From the NCBI GenBank assembly GCA_002007745.1, contig CP019882.1:5642001-5706000 (forward strand): DNA of 64,000 bases, given 5' to 3'. This DNA is from Mycolicibacterium litorale (lineage in GTDB: Bacteria; Actinomycetota; Actinomycetes; Mycobacteriales; Mycobacteriaceae). Both the position numbers and the translations under genes were made by a program. Shown piece by piece: positions 32,997-42,023 of this stretch (the first letter of the stretch is position 1; the number at the start of each line of letters is the position of its first letter). Under the pieces are notes generated by a model. That model was given only the letters and a program-made list of their open reading frames with translations. It did no database searches and was not told where the DNA came from.

Positions 32997-35900
32997 GTGC
33001 CAAGCGACAGACCCGACTCCCCCCGGATCGCGCGGATCGTCGCCGTCGTCGCGGGCATCCTCGGTGTGCTGCTCTGCGGACTGATGCCGCTGCTGCCGGT
33101 CAAACAGACCACCGCCACCATCCTCTGGCCGCAGGCGCCCTCGGCGGACGGCATGGTCTCCGACATCACCGCGCCGCTGGTCTCCGGCGCCCCCCAGACA
33201 CTGGACGTGTCGATACCCTGCCGCGCCATCGCGACGCTGCCCGCCGACGGCGGACTGGTGTTCTCGACGATCCCGCCCGCCGGCATCGACGCCAGCCGCA
33301 ACGGGTTGTTCGTCCGGGCCAACGCGGCCACCGTCGTGGTCGCGTTCCGCGACACCGTAGCCGCCGTTGCACCGCGGCCCGCCATCGCCGCGGGAGCGTG
33401 CAGCGAGCTGCACATCTGGGCGGGCCCCGGCGGCGTGGGGGCGGATTTCGCCGGCATCCCCGGCGCCGCCGGAACGCTGGCCGCGGAGAAGAAGCCGCAG
33501 GTTGCGGGGATCTTCACTGATCTGAAAGTGCCGGCTCAACCCCTCTTGAGCGCTCGGATCGACATCGACACCCGGTTCATCACCGCCCCCACCCCGCTCA
33601 AGCTCGCCGTGATGGTGCTGGGCATCGTCTGCGTGGTGGCCTCGCTGGTCGCCCTGGCAGTGCTGGACCTCGCCTCGGGCCGCAAGGCACCCGGGGCGTG
33701 GCGACGCTTCTGGCGAGTCGGGGTGTCCACCTGGTTGGCCGACATCGGCGTCATCGCGGCACTGCTGCTCTGGCACGTCGTCGGCGCCATCTCCTCCGAC
33801 GACGGCTACAACCTCACCATCGCCCGGGTCTCCGGCGAGGCCGGCTACACCGCGAACTACTTCCGCTACTTCGGCGCCACCGAAGCGCCCTTCGACTGGT
33901 ACCAATCCGTGTTGGCGCACCTCGCCGCCGTCAGCACCGCCGGCGTGTGGATGCGGCTGCCCGCCACCGCCGCCGGGATCGGCACCTGGCTGATCCTCAG
34001 CCGCTGCGTGATACCACGGCTGGGCCGGCGCCTGGCCCTCAACCGGGTGGCGGTGTGGACCGCCGGCGCCGTTTTCCTCGCGGCCTGGCTGCCGTTCAAC
34101 AACGGGCTGCGCCCCGAACCGCTGATCGCATTCGGCACGCTGGCGGTATGGATTCTGGTCGAGAACGCCATTGCCACCCGCCGGCTCATTCCGGCCGCCG
34201 TGGCGATCGTGATCGCCGCGTTCAGCGTCACGCTCGCCCCGCAGGGCCTGATCGCCATCGCCCCGCTGCTGGTGGGCGGGCGGGCCATCGCGCGGGTGAT
34301 TCAAGCCCGCCGCGCACGTGACGGCCTGCTAGCCCCGCTGGCGGCCCTGGCCGCCTCGATATCGGTGATCTTCGTGGTCGTCTTCCGGGACCAGACCCTG
34401 GCCACCGTCGCCGAATCCGCCCGGATCAAGTACGTGGTGGGCCCGACGATCGCCTGGTATCAGGACTTCCTGCGGTACTACTTCCTCACCGTCGAAGACA
34501 ACGTCGAGAGCTCGCTGACCCGACGGTTCGCGGTACTGGTCATGCTGCTGTGCCTGTTCGGCATGCTGGCGGTGCTGTTGCGCCGCGGCAGTGTTCCCGG
34601 AGTGGCCAACGGGCCGGTGTGGCGACTGATCGGCAGCACCGCCATCGGGGTGCTGCTGCTGACGTTCACCCCGACCAAGTGGGCCGTCCAGTTCGGGGCG
34701 TTCGCCGGGTTGGCCGGGGCGCTGGGCGGGGTGGCGGCCTTCGCCTTCGCCCGGGTGGGACTGCACAGCCGACGCAACCTCGCGCTGTGGGTGACCGCTC
34801 TGCTGTTCGTGCTGGCGTGGGCGACCTCCGGCATCAACGGCTGGTTCTACGTCGGCAACTACGGTGTGCCCTGGTTCGACCGGCAGCCGGTGATCGCCCA
34901 CCAGCCGGTGACGACGATGTTCCTGGTGCTGGCGATCGTGACCGGGCTGCTGGCCGGCTGGCTGCACTTCCGGATGGACTACACCGGACACACCCAGGTC
35001 AAGAACACCCGACGCAACCGGGTGCTGGCTTCCACCCCCCTGCTGGTCGTGGCCGTCATCATGGTGCTGCTCGAAGTCGGTTCGATGACCAAGGCTTTCG
35101 CCCAGCGCTACCCGGTGTACACCACGGCGGCGGCAAACCTGTCGGCGTTGAAGTCAGGGCTGTCGTCCACGAGCTGCGCGATGGCCGACGACGTCCTGGT
35201 CGAAGCCGACCCCAACGCCGGAATGCTGCAGCCGGTTCCGGGCCAGAAATGGGGCCAGTACGGTCCGCTCGGCGGGGAGAACCCGATCGGCTTCACCCCC
35301 AACGGAATCAGCGACACCCTGGAGCCGGCCGAGCCGTTCGTCGCCAACCCGGGGACTGTCAACTCCGACGGCTCCCCCAACAAGCCGAACGTCGGCATCG
35401 CCTACGCCGCCGGCACCGGCGGCGGCTACGGCCCGGTCGGGGTCAACGGTTCACGAGTGTTCCTGCCGTTCGGCCTGGACCCCAAGACCACCCCGGTGAT
35501 GGGCAGTTACAACGAGAACACCGTTGCCGCCAAAGCCACATCGGCCTGGTATCAGCTGCCCCCGCGCACCCCCGACCGGCCGATCGTCACCGTCGCCGCC
35601 GCCGGCGCGATCTGGTTCTACGACGAAGAGGGCCAGTTCAACTACGGTCAGTCACTCGAGCTGCAGTGGGGTGTGCAGCGACCGGACGGCACCTTCCAAG
35701 CCCTGAACTCGGTGCAACCGATCGACGTCATCGCGCAAAAGGCTTGGCGCAACCTACGATTCCCGCTGGCATGGGCACCGCCGGAGGCGAACGTGGCACG
35801 CATTGTGGCCGACGACCCGAACCTGAGCACCGACCAGTGGTTCGGCTTCACCCCACCGCGGGTACCGGTGCTGCAGACCGCCCAACAGTTCCTGGGATCG

Positions 35901-36266
35901 CAGACCCCGGTGATGATGGACATCGCCACCGCCGCGAATTTCCCGTGCCAGCGCCCGTTCTCCGAGCATCTCGGCGTCGCCGAACTGCCGGAGTACCGGA
36001 TTCTGCCCAACCTCAAGCAGGTGGTGGTGTCGAGCAACATGTGGCAGTCCGCCCGGGCCGGCGGCCCGTTCTTGTTCATTCAGGGATTGCTGACCACCGC
36101 CACCGTGCCCACCTATCTACGCGGTGACTGGTATCGCGACTGGGGTGCCATCGAGCGCTACATCCGGCTCGTGCCACCTACTCAGGCCCCCGACGCCGTC
36201 ATCGATCAGGGCTCCAAGACGGTGTTCGGCTGGAGCCGTAGCGGACCGATCAGGGCACTGCCATGA
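32997..36266 (+). CDS. embA: Arabinosyltransferase EmbA (arabinogalactan)
   Basis: EmbA (Rv3794) works with EmbB as a heterodimer to build the branched arabinan of arabinogalactan. It has 1089 residues from GTG 32997. It has the same architecture as EmbC and EmbB, including the catalytic loop ISSDDGYNLTIARVSGEAGYT and the PTKWAVQFGAFAG segment. The C-terminal carbohydrate-binding domain contains DPNAGMLQP and GVNGSRVFLPFGLDPKTTPV. A start at this GTG places the first membrane helix (IVAVVAGILGVLLCGLMPL) at about residues 14-32. The stop overlaps the embB ATG. Confidence 0.96.
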   Translation: MPSDRPDSPRIARIVAVVAGILGVLLCGLMPLLPVKQTTATILWPQAPSADGMVSDITAPLVSGAPQTLDVSIPCRAIATLPADGGLVFSTIPPAGIDASRNGLFVRANAATVVVAFRDTVAAVAPRPAIAAGACSELHIWAGPGGVGADFAGIPGAAGTLAAEKKPQVAGIFTDLKVPAQPLLSARIDIDTRFITAPTPLKLAVMVLGIVCVVASLVALAVLDLASGRKAPGAWRRFWRVGVSTWLADIGVIAALLLWHVVGAISSDDGYNLTIARVSGEAGYTANYFRYFGATEAPFDWYQSVLAHLAAVSTAGVWMRLPATAAGIGTWLILSRCVIPRLGRRLALNRVAVWTAGAVFLAAWLPFNNGLRPEPLIAFGTLAVWILVENAIATRRLIPAAVAIVIAAFSVTLAPQGLIAIAPLLVGGRAIARVIQARRARDGLLAPLAALAASISVIFVVVFRDQTLATVAESARIKYVVGPTIAWYQDFLRYYFLTVEDNVESSLTRRFAVLVMLLCLFGMLAVLLRRGSVPGVANGPVWRLIGSTAIGVLLLTFTPTKWAVQFGAFAGLAGALGGVAAFAFARVGLHSRRNLALWVTALLFVLAWATSGINGWFYVGNYGVPWFDRQPVIAHQPVTTMFLVLAIVTGLLAGWLHFRMDYTGHTQVKNTRRNRVLASTPLLVVAVIMVLLEVGSMTKAFAQRYPVYTTAAANLSALKSGLSSTSCAMADDVLVEADPNAGMLQPVPGQKWGQYGPLGGENPIGFTPNGISDTLEPAEPFVANPGTVNSDGSPNKPNVGIAYAAGTGGGYGPVGVNGSRVFLPFGLDPKTTPVMGSYNENTVAAKATSAWYQLPPRTPDRPIVTVAAAGAIWFYDEEGQFNYGQSLELQWGVQRPDGTFQALNSVQPIDVIAQKAWRNLRFPLAWAPPEANVARIVADDPNLSTDQWFGFTPPRVPVLQTAQQFLGSQTPVMMDIATAANFPCQRPFSEHLGVAELPEYRILPNLKQVVVSSNMWQSARAGGPFLFIQGLLTTATVPTYLRGDWYRDWGAIERYIRLVPPTQAPDAVIDQGSKTVFGWSRSGPIRALP

Positions 36267-39200
36267 CACAAACTCTCGCGGCCAACGCTCGCGACTCGGC
36301 CCGGGACGTGCGGATCACCCGTTGGGTGGCGACGATCGCCGGCCTGGTCGGTTTCATGCTGTCGGTGTTGACGCCGTTGTTGCCGGTGGTGCAGACCACC
36401 GCGACGCTGAACTGGCCGCAAGGTGGCCAGCTGAGCAGCGTGACGGCACCGCTGATCTCCCAGGCGCCGGTGTCGCTCACCGCGACGGTGCCCTGCGAGG
36501 TGATCCGGTCCATGCCACCCGAGGGCGGCGTGGTGTTCGGGTTGGCGCCCAAGAACGGCAAAGAGGCCACGCTCAATTCGCTGTTCGTCAGGGTCTCCGC
36601 CCAGCGGGTTGACATCACCGACCGCAACGTGGTGATCGCCAGCGTGCCGCGGGCGCGGCTGGCGGGATGTTCACGCATCGAGATCGTCTCGAACACCGAC
36701 GGGACGTTCGCCACTTTCGTCGGGTTGACCGGCGGGCAGGAGCGAAGCGACTCGGGGAACGACTCGAGCCCCACCACCGGCAAGGACCTGCGCAGCGGGT
36801 TCGCCGACCCGAACCTGCGGCCCGCGATCGTCGGAGTGTTCACCGACCTCTCCGGCCCGGCTCCGCCGGGGTTGTCGATGTCGGCGACCATCGACACCCG
36901 GTTCTCCAGCAAGCCAACGGCTTTGAAGTTGGCCGCCATGCTGCTGGCGATGGCCGCCACCGTCATCGCGGTGGTCGCACTGTGGCGCCTGGACCGCCTC
37001 GACGGGCACCGGATGCACAGCTGGATTCCGCAGCGCTGGCGCACCTTCACCGCGGTCGACCTCACCGTGGTCGCCGGCTTCCTGGTCTGGCACGTGATCG
37101 GGGCCAACTCCTCCGACGACGGCTACATCCTGCAGATGGCCCGGGTGGCCGACCACGCCGGTTACATGTCGAACTATTTCCGCTGGTTCGGCAGCCCAGA
37201 GGATCCCTTCGGCTGGTTCTACAACGTGCTGGCACTGATGACCCATGTCAGCGACGCCAGCATCTGGATGCGGTTGCCGGACTTGATCTGTGCCCTGGTC
37301 TGCTGGCTACTGCTGTCCCGCGAGGTGCTCCCCCGACTGGGTCCGGCCGTCGAGTCCAGCAGGCCCGCACTGTGGGCCGCCGGCCTGGTGTTGATGGCGG
37401 CGTGGATGCCGTTCAACAACGGCCTGCGTCCCGAAGGGCAGATCGCCACCGGCGCACTGATCACCTATGTGCTCATCGAGCGGGCCATCATCTCGGGCCG
37501 GCTCACCCCGGCCGCCCTGGCCATCATCACCGCCGCGTTCACCCTCGGCATCCAGCCCACCGGGCTGATCGCGGTCGCCGCCCTGCTCGCCGGTGGCCGG
37601 CCCATCCTGCGGATCCTGGTGCGCCGTCGTGCGATCGTCGGCACCTGGCCGCTGGTCCTGCCGCTGCTGGCCGCCGGCACCATCGTGCTGACCGTGGTCT
37701 TCGCCGACCAGACACTGGCAACGGTGCTGGAAGCAACCAGGATTCGCACCGCCATCGGGCCCAGCCAGGAGTGGTACACCGAGAACCTGCGCTACTACTA
37801 CCTGATCCTGCCCACCGTGGACGGCTCGTTGTCGCGGCGGTTCGGGTTCTTCATCACCGCGCTGTCGCTGTTCGTCTCGATGTTCATCATCCTGCGCCGC
37901 AAGCGCGTTCCCGGGGTGGCCCGCGGGCCGGCCTGGCGGCTGATGGGCGTGATCTTCGCGACGATGTTCTTCCTGATGTTCACCCCCACCAAGTGGGTGC
38001 ACCATTTCGGCCTGTTCGCCGCCGTCGGCGCGGCGATGGCCGCCCTGGCCACCGTGCTGGCATCACCGGCGGTGCTGCGCTGGTCGCGTAACCGGATGAC
38101 CGTCGTCACCGCGGTGCTCTTCGTGCTGGCGCTGTGCTTCGCCACCACCAACGGTTGGTGGTACGTCTCGAGCTACGGCGTGCCGTTCAACAACGCCATG
38201 CCGCGAGTCGCCGGGATTACGGTCAGCACAATATTTTTCGCGATGTTCGCCCTGTCGGCGATCTATACGGTCTGGCTGCACTTCAACACCCGCGACCACG
38301 GTGAGGGCCGCCTCGCCCGCGCCGTCACCGCGGCGCCGATCCCACTGGCTGCTGGGCTGATGGTGGTGGTCTTCGTCGGCTCCATGGTCGCCGGTGTGGT
38401 GCGCCAGTACCCCACCTATTCCAACGGCTGGGCCAACCTGCGCGCCTTCTCCGGCGGGTGCGGACTGGCCGACGACGTACTGGTGGAGCCGGACGCCAAC
38501 GCCGGGTTCCTGACTCCACTGCCCGGCGATTACGGACCACTCGGACCGCTGGGCGGCACCAACCCGGTCGGCTACACCCCGAACGGCGTTCCCGAACACA
38601 TTGTCGCCGAGGCCATTCGGATGACCAACACGATGCCCGGCACCGATTACGACTGGGACCAGCCGATCAAGCTCGCCACCCCCGGCGTCAACGGATCCAC
38701 CGTCCCACTGCCCTACGGCCTGGACCCGGCCCGAGTGCCGCTGGCAGGCAGCTACGCCACCGGTCCGCAGCAGGAAGCCATCCTCAATTCGGCCTGGTAC
38801 CAGCTGCCTCCCGATGACGGCGGCCACCCGCTGATCGTCGTCACCGCGGCCGGCACCATCGCCGGGCGCAGTGTTCTCGATGGCTACACCGACGGCCAGA
38901 GCGTGGAACTGGAGTACGCCAAGCCGGGCCCGGACGGCGCGCCGGTGCCCGCCGGCCGGGTGAGCCCCTACGACCTCGGCCCCGCCCCGTCCTGGCGCAA
39001 CCTGCGCTTCGCTCGGTCCGAAATGCCCGCCGACGTGACCATGGTGCGGGTGGTGGCCGAAGACCGGTCGTTGTCGCAGGGCGACTGGATCGCGATCACC
39101 CCACCCCGGGTGCCGGAGCTGCGGTCGGTGCAGGAGTACATCGGCTCCACCCAGCCGGTCCTGATGGACTGGGCGGTGGGCCTGGCCTTCCCCTGCCAGC

Positions 39201-39505
39201 AGCCGATGCTGCACGCCAACGGAGTCACCGAGGTGCCGAAGTTCCGGATCACCCCGGACTACGCCGCCAAGAGGGACAGCACCGACACCTGGGAGGACGG
39301 CCGCAACGGTGGTCTGCTCGGCATCACTGACCTTTTGCTGCGCGCTAACGTGATGGCCACCTACTTGTCGCACGACTGGGGCCGCGACTGGGGTTCGCTG
39401 CGCAAGTTCGAGACCATCGTCGACGCGCAGCCCGCGCAGATCGACCTGGGCACCGCGACTCGTAGCGGGCTGTGGAAGCCCGGCCCGATCCGAATCAAGC
39501 CGTAG
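36263..39505 (+). CDS. embB: Arabinosyltransferase EmbB (arabinogalactan; ethambutol target)
   Basis: EmbB (Rv3795) forms the non-reducing terminal branched arabinan with EmbA. It has 1080 residues. The catalytic pair Asp285-Asp286 lies in NSSDDGYILQMARV. Met292 corresponds to M. tuberculosis Met306, the main ethambutol-resistance site, and Gln precedes it where M. tuberculosis has Gly. The periplasmic domain around residues 156-168 contains an extra segment, GGQERSDSGNDSS, between VGLT and the conserved DLRSGF-type stretch. It is encoded by the 22-bp dispersed repeat (36729-36750). The C-terminal carbohydrate-binding domain is intact. The ATG overlaps the embA stop. Confidence 0.97.
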   Translation: MTQTLAANARDSARDVRITRWVATIAGLVGFMLSVLTPLLPVVQTTATLNWPQGGQLSSVTAPLISQAPVSLTATVPCEVIRSMPPEGGVVFGLAPKNGKEATLNSLFVRVSAQRVDITDRNVVIASVPRARLAGCSRIEIVSNTDGTFATFVGLTGGQERSDSGNDSSPTTGKDLRSGFADPNLRPAIVGVFTDLSGPAPPGLSMSATIDTRFSSKPTALKLAAMLLAMAATVIAVVALWRLDRLDGHRMHSWIPQRWRTFTAVDLTVVAGFLVWHVIGANSSDDGYILQMARVADHAGYMSNYFRWFGSPEDPFGWFYNVLALMTHVSDASIWMRLPDLICALVCWLLLSREVLPRLGPAVESSRPALWAAGLVLMAAWMPFNNGLRPEGQIATGALITYVLIERAIISGRLTPAALAIITAAFTLGIQPTGLIAVAALLAGGRPILRILVRRRAIVGTWPLVLPLLAAGTIVLTVVFADQTLATVLEATRIRTAIGPSQEWYTENLRYYYLILPTVDGSLSRRFGFFITALSLFVSMFIILRRKRVPGVARGPAWRLMGVIFATMFFLMFTPTKWVHHFGLFAAVGAAMAALATVLASPAVLRWSRNRMTVVTAVLFVLALCFATTNGWWYVSSYGVPFNNAMPRVAGITVSTIFFAMFALSAIYTVWLHFNTRDHGEGRLARAVTAAPIPLAAGLMVVVFVGSMVAGVVRQYPTYSNGWANLRAFSGGCGLADDVLVEPDANAGFLTPLPGDYGPLGPLGGTNPVGYTPNGVPEHIVAEAIRMTNTMPGTDYDWDQPIKLATPGVNGSTVPLPYGLDPARVPLAGSYATGPQQEAILNSAWYQLPPDDGGHPLIVVTAAGTIAGRSVLDGYTDGQSVELEYAKPGPDGAPVPAGRVSPYDLGPAPSWRNLRFARSEMPADVTMVRVVAEDRSLSQGDWIAITPPRVPELRSVQEYIGSTQPVLMDWAVGLAFPCQQPMLHANGVTEVPKFRITPDYAAKRDSTDTWEDGRNGGLLGITDLLLRANVMATYLSHDWGRDWGSLRKFETIVDAQPAQIDLGTATRSGLWKPGPIRIKP
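36729..36750 (+). repeat. Dispersed 22-bp repeat, copy C, inside embB
   Basis: CCGGCGGGCAGGAGCG then AAGCGA is identical to copy A. It lies within embB and is read as GGQERSD, in frame, in the periplasmic domain. Confidence 0.85.
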
Positions 39506-39543
39506 AGCCGCCCCCGCAGCGTTTGCTGTGTCAGAATCCGGGG

Positions 39544-41043
39544 ATGGCTGAAGACGCAGCGATCATCGACCCCTTGATGCACGGCTTGCGCGCCAAAGGG
39601 CTCAAGAAGGGGTCGGTGTCCCTCGTCGGCGCGGTCGCGATCGGCCTGGCCGCCACCGCACCGGCGTACTCATTGACCGGCGCGCTGGGCCACGGTGCCG
39701 CCGAGTCGGGCTACCAACTGCCGATCGTGTTCATCCTCGCGGTGATCCCGATGTACTTCGTCGCCCTGGCCTACAAGCACCTCACCGACGCCGCGCCCGA
39801 TGCCGGCACGGTGTTCACCTGGGGATCGAAAGCCATCAGCGCGCACATCGGCTGGATGGGTGGCTTCGCGCTGATGCTGTCGAGCATCCTGGCCGGCGTG
39901 GGCGCCGCCGGGATCCTGGTGAACGCCACCGCGGTGTGGCTGGGGATGGATTCCACACCGGTCTGGTTCGACCTCATCGTGGCATGTGTGTTCATCCTGC
40001 TGACCACGTGGCTGGTGGCCCGCGGCGCCGAGGAGTCCTCCCGCACCACACTCATCCTGACCATCGTCCAGTACGGCGGACTTGCCCTGTTCGCCATCAT
40101 CATGCTGGTCGCCGTCTTCAAGGGCCAGCACAACCCCGCGGCTGCGTCGATCTCGTGGGAATGGTTCAACCCCTTCGCCATTCGCGATTTCAGTGGACTG
40201 CTCGGCGGATTCCTGGTGGCCATTTTCATCTTCTGGGGCTTCGACGCGTCACTGGCGATGTCGGAGGAGACCTCCGGAACCTCCGCGCAGGCCGGCCGCA
40301 GCGGGGTGACCGCGATCCTGATCACCGTCGCCACCTACGTCGTCTTCAGTGTTGCGGCGCTGGCGTTCGCGGGTATCGACGAGAACAGCCCGACCAGTCT
40401 GACCAACGCCGACAACATCGATGACGTGTTCACCACGCTCGCCGGCCAATCGATCGGTGAGCGTGGAGCGATGATCGCGGCGCTGGTGGTCGGACTGTCC
40501 GCGTTCTCAGCGACGATGTCCACCGTCATGCCGACCGCCCGCGGGCTGCTGTCGATGGCCACCTATAAGGCCCTCCCGGGCCGGTTCGCCTCGGTGGACA
40601 CCGTCACCCAGAGCCCCAAGTTCGCCACCTGGGTCATCGGTTTGACCAGCCTGGTCATCTACTGCACCTTGGACCTGATCAGCGAGAGCGTCGTCGAGGA
40701 CTCCGTCTACAGCGTCGGCATCGCCATCATGGCCTACTACTCGGTGGTGGCGATTTCCTCGGTGATCTACTTCTGGCGCACGGCTTTCCGGTCGTGGCGC
40801 ACCGCGATGGGGCAGGTGGTTCTGCCTGCCATCGGAGCGCTGATCCTCATCCCGGTCGGCATCATCGAGGCCTACCAGATGGCCGATCCCGACACCGGAT
40901 CGGGGGGATCGATCCTCGGCATCGGCACCGCGTTCGTCGTCGGCGTGCTCGGGCTGGCCGTGGGAGTCGTGCTGATGATCATCTGGAACATGAAGTCCCC
41001 GGCGTTCTTCCGCGGCGAGACGCTGCCGAAGGAACGCATTTAG
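39544..41043 (+). CDS. APC-superfamily amino acid permease
   Basis: This is a 499-residue membrane transporter with about 12 hydrophobic segments. The first has the APC substrate-loop pattern VSLVGAVAIGLAATAPAYSLTGALG; the sixth contains FIFWGFDASLAMSEET. It belongs to a different subgroup from the permease at 10807. ATG 39544 is chosen; an upstream in-frame start would overlap the embB end. It is on the same strand as embB with a 38-base gap but is unlikely to be functionally linked. The substrate is unknown. Confidence 0.87.
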   Translation: MAEDAAIIDPLMHGLRAKGLKKGSVSLVGAVAIGLAATAPAYSLTGALGHGAAESGYQLPIVFILAVIPMYFVALAYKHLTDAAPDAGTVFTWGSKAISAHIGWMGGFALMLSSILAGVGAAGILVNATAVWLGMDSTPVWFDLIVACVFILLTTWLVARGAEESSRTTLILTIVQYGGLALFAIIMLVAVFKGQHNPAAASISWEWFNPFAIRDFSGLLGGFLVAIFIFWGFDASLAMSEETSGTSAQAGRSGVTAILITVATYVVFSVAALAFAGIDENSPTSLTNADNIDDVFTTLAGQSIGERGAMIAALVVGLSAFSATMSTVMPTARGLLSMATYKALPGRFASVDTVTQSPKFATWVIGLTSLVIYCTLDLISESVVEDSVYSVGIAIMAYYSVVAISSVIYFWRTAFRSWRTAMGQVVLPAIGALILIPVGIIEAYQMADPDTGSGGSILGIGTAFVVGVLGLAVGVVLMIIWNMKSPAFFRGETLPKERI

Positions 41044-41051
41044 GCTGTCGG

Positions 41052-41441
41052 TCAACCACCTGGATGGTTGCCGAAGCCGTTCGGCCCGAACTGATGCGTC
41101 GGCTCGACGACGACGGTCTGAGTTGCTGTCTCCACAGAGGTGGCCACGGACGTCGCCACCGAAGTCTCGGTCTGAGTGGCAGTCTCGGTATTGGTGACAG
41201 TCTGCGGATCCTGGGTCACGACGACGGTCTGTTGCGGTTGCGGTTGTGAACCCTGACCGCCGTAGCTGCTCTGGTGGTGGGTCGCGGCGGCGGCGGTCGT
41301 GGTGCTCGGTGTCGAGGTGACCGTGACGGTGGTGGGCCCCGTCGAACCCTTCGAGCCACAGGCCACCACACCCATCACCACGACTGTGCCGACCGAGGCC
41401 ATCAGGCCCATCGACCGAAGGCGTCTATTCACATCTGACAT
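41052..41441 (-). CDS. Thr/Gln/Val-rich lipoprotein
   Basis: This is a 129-residue predicted lipoprotein. The signal peptide MGLMASVGTVVVMG ends in a VVAC lipobox with the Cys at residue 28. The mature part is low-complexity: a Thr/Ser-rich run (TTVTVTSTPSTTTAAAATHH), a Gln-rich run (QPQPQQTVVVTQDPQTV), then a repeated TSVATSVETATQT pattern, and a Gly/Asn-rich end. It looks like an unstructured surface spacer. No family is recognised. It is convergent with the APC permease. Confidence 0.7.
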   Translation of the reverse strand: MSDVNRRLRSMGLMASVGTVVVMGVVACGSKGSTGPTTVTVTSTPSTTTAAAATHHQSSYGGQGSQPQPQQTVVVTQDPQTVTNTETATQTETSVATSVATSVETATQTVVVEPTHQFGPNGFGNHPGG

Positions 41442-41684
41442 GTTCGGGTGTCGATACGCGATAAGTCACTGCGCCACAGCTGTGACGACCCGCATAGTCG
41501 GCTGTCAGCCGTCTCTCGCACCGCATGGCAAATATGCTGAGATACAACTGTTTTCGATCCGTTACCATGCTCCTGTCGGTCGCCCAGGCCAGACACAGCG
41601 CACACAAATCAGGGCTTCGTAACGTTGCTTCCGCATGGACATCCCGCAGCGCGGGGAAATCGGAGAAGCGAGACGGAGATGACG

Positions 41685-42017
41685 ATGAACCTCAAACGCG
41701 TGCTATACGCCTCGACCGCGGCGGCCAGTATTGGCGCCGCCGGACTGTTCGGATTGGGCCTGGGCACGGCAAGCGCCGACCCTGGTCAGCCCTGTGGCGG
41801 GCCCAATCCGCAAGTCTGCCAGCAGGGCCCCGGTGGACCGAACAACGGGCCCGGCAACTGGAACAACGGGCCGGCCGATTGGCAGCACCGCGGCATTGAC
41901 CAAGGCCGCCAAGACCATCAGCCGTTCAACTGGAACGGCCAGTGGGTCCAGCCCATGCCCGCAGGCAACGGCATCGGTTGGGGCTTCTGGTTCCTTGGGC
42001 AGTGGATTCCGCTGTAG
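41685..42017 (+). CDS. Small secreted Gly/Pro/Trp-rich protein
   Basis: This is a 110-residue protein with a Sec signal peptide (MNLKRVLYASTAAASIGAAG, core to LGTASA) and predicted cleavage before DPGQPCGG. The mature part is rich in Gly, Pro, Asn, Gln and Trp (GPNNGPGNWNNGPADW, FNWNGQWVQPMPAGNG, ending GFWFLGQWIPL). It has two cysteines about ten residues apart. ATG 41685 is preferred since GGAG at 41675-41678 is at good distance; ATG 41679 is too close. Similar short proteins are common in mycobacteria, function unknown. It is convergent with the kinase gene, 6 bases between ends. Confidence 0.72.
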   Translation: MNLKRVLYASTAAASIGAAGLFGLGLGTASADPGQPCGGPNPQVCQQGPGGPNNGPGNWNNGPADWQHRGIDQGRQDHQPFNWNGQWVQPMPAGNGIGWGFWFLGQWIPL

Positions 42018-42023
42018 CCGAAG

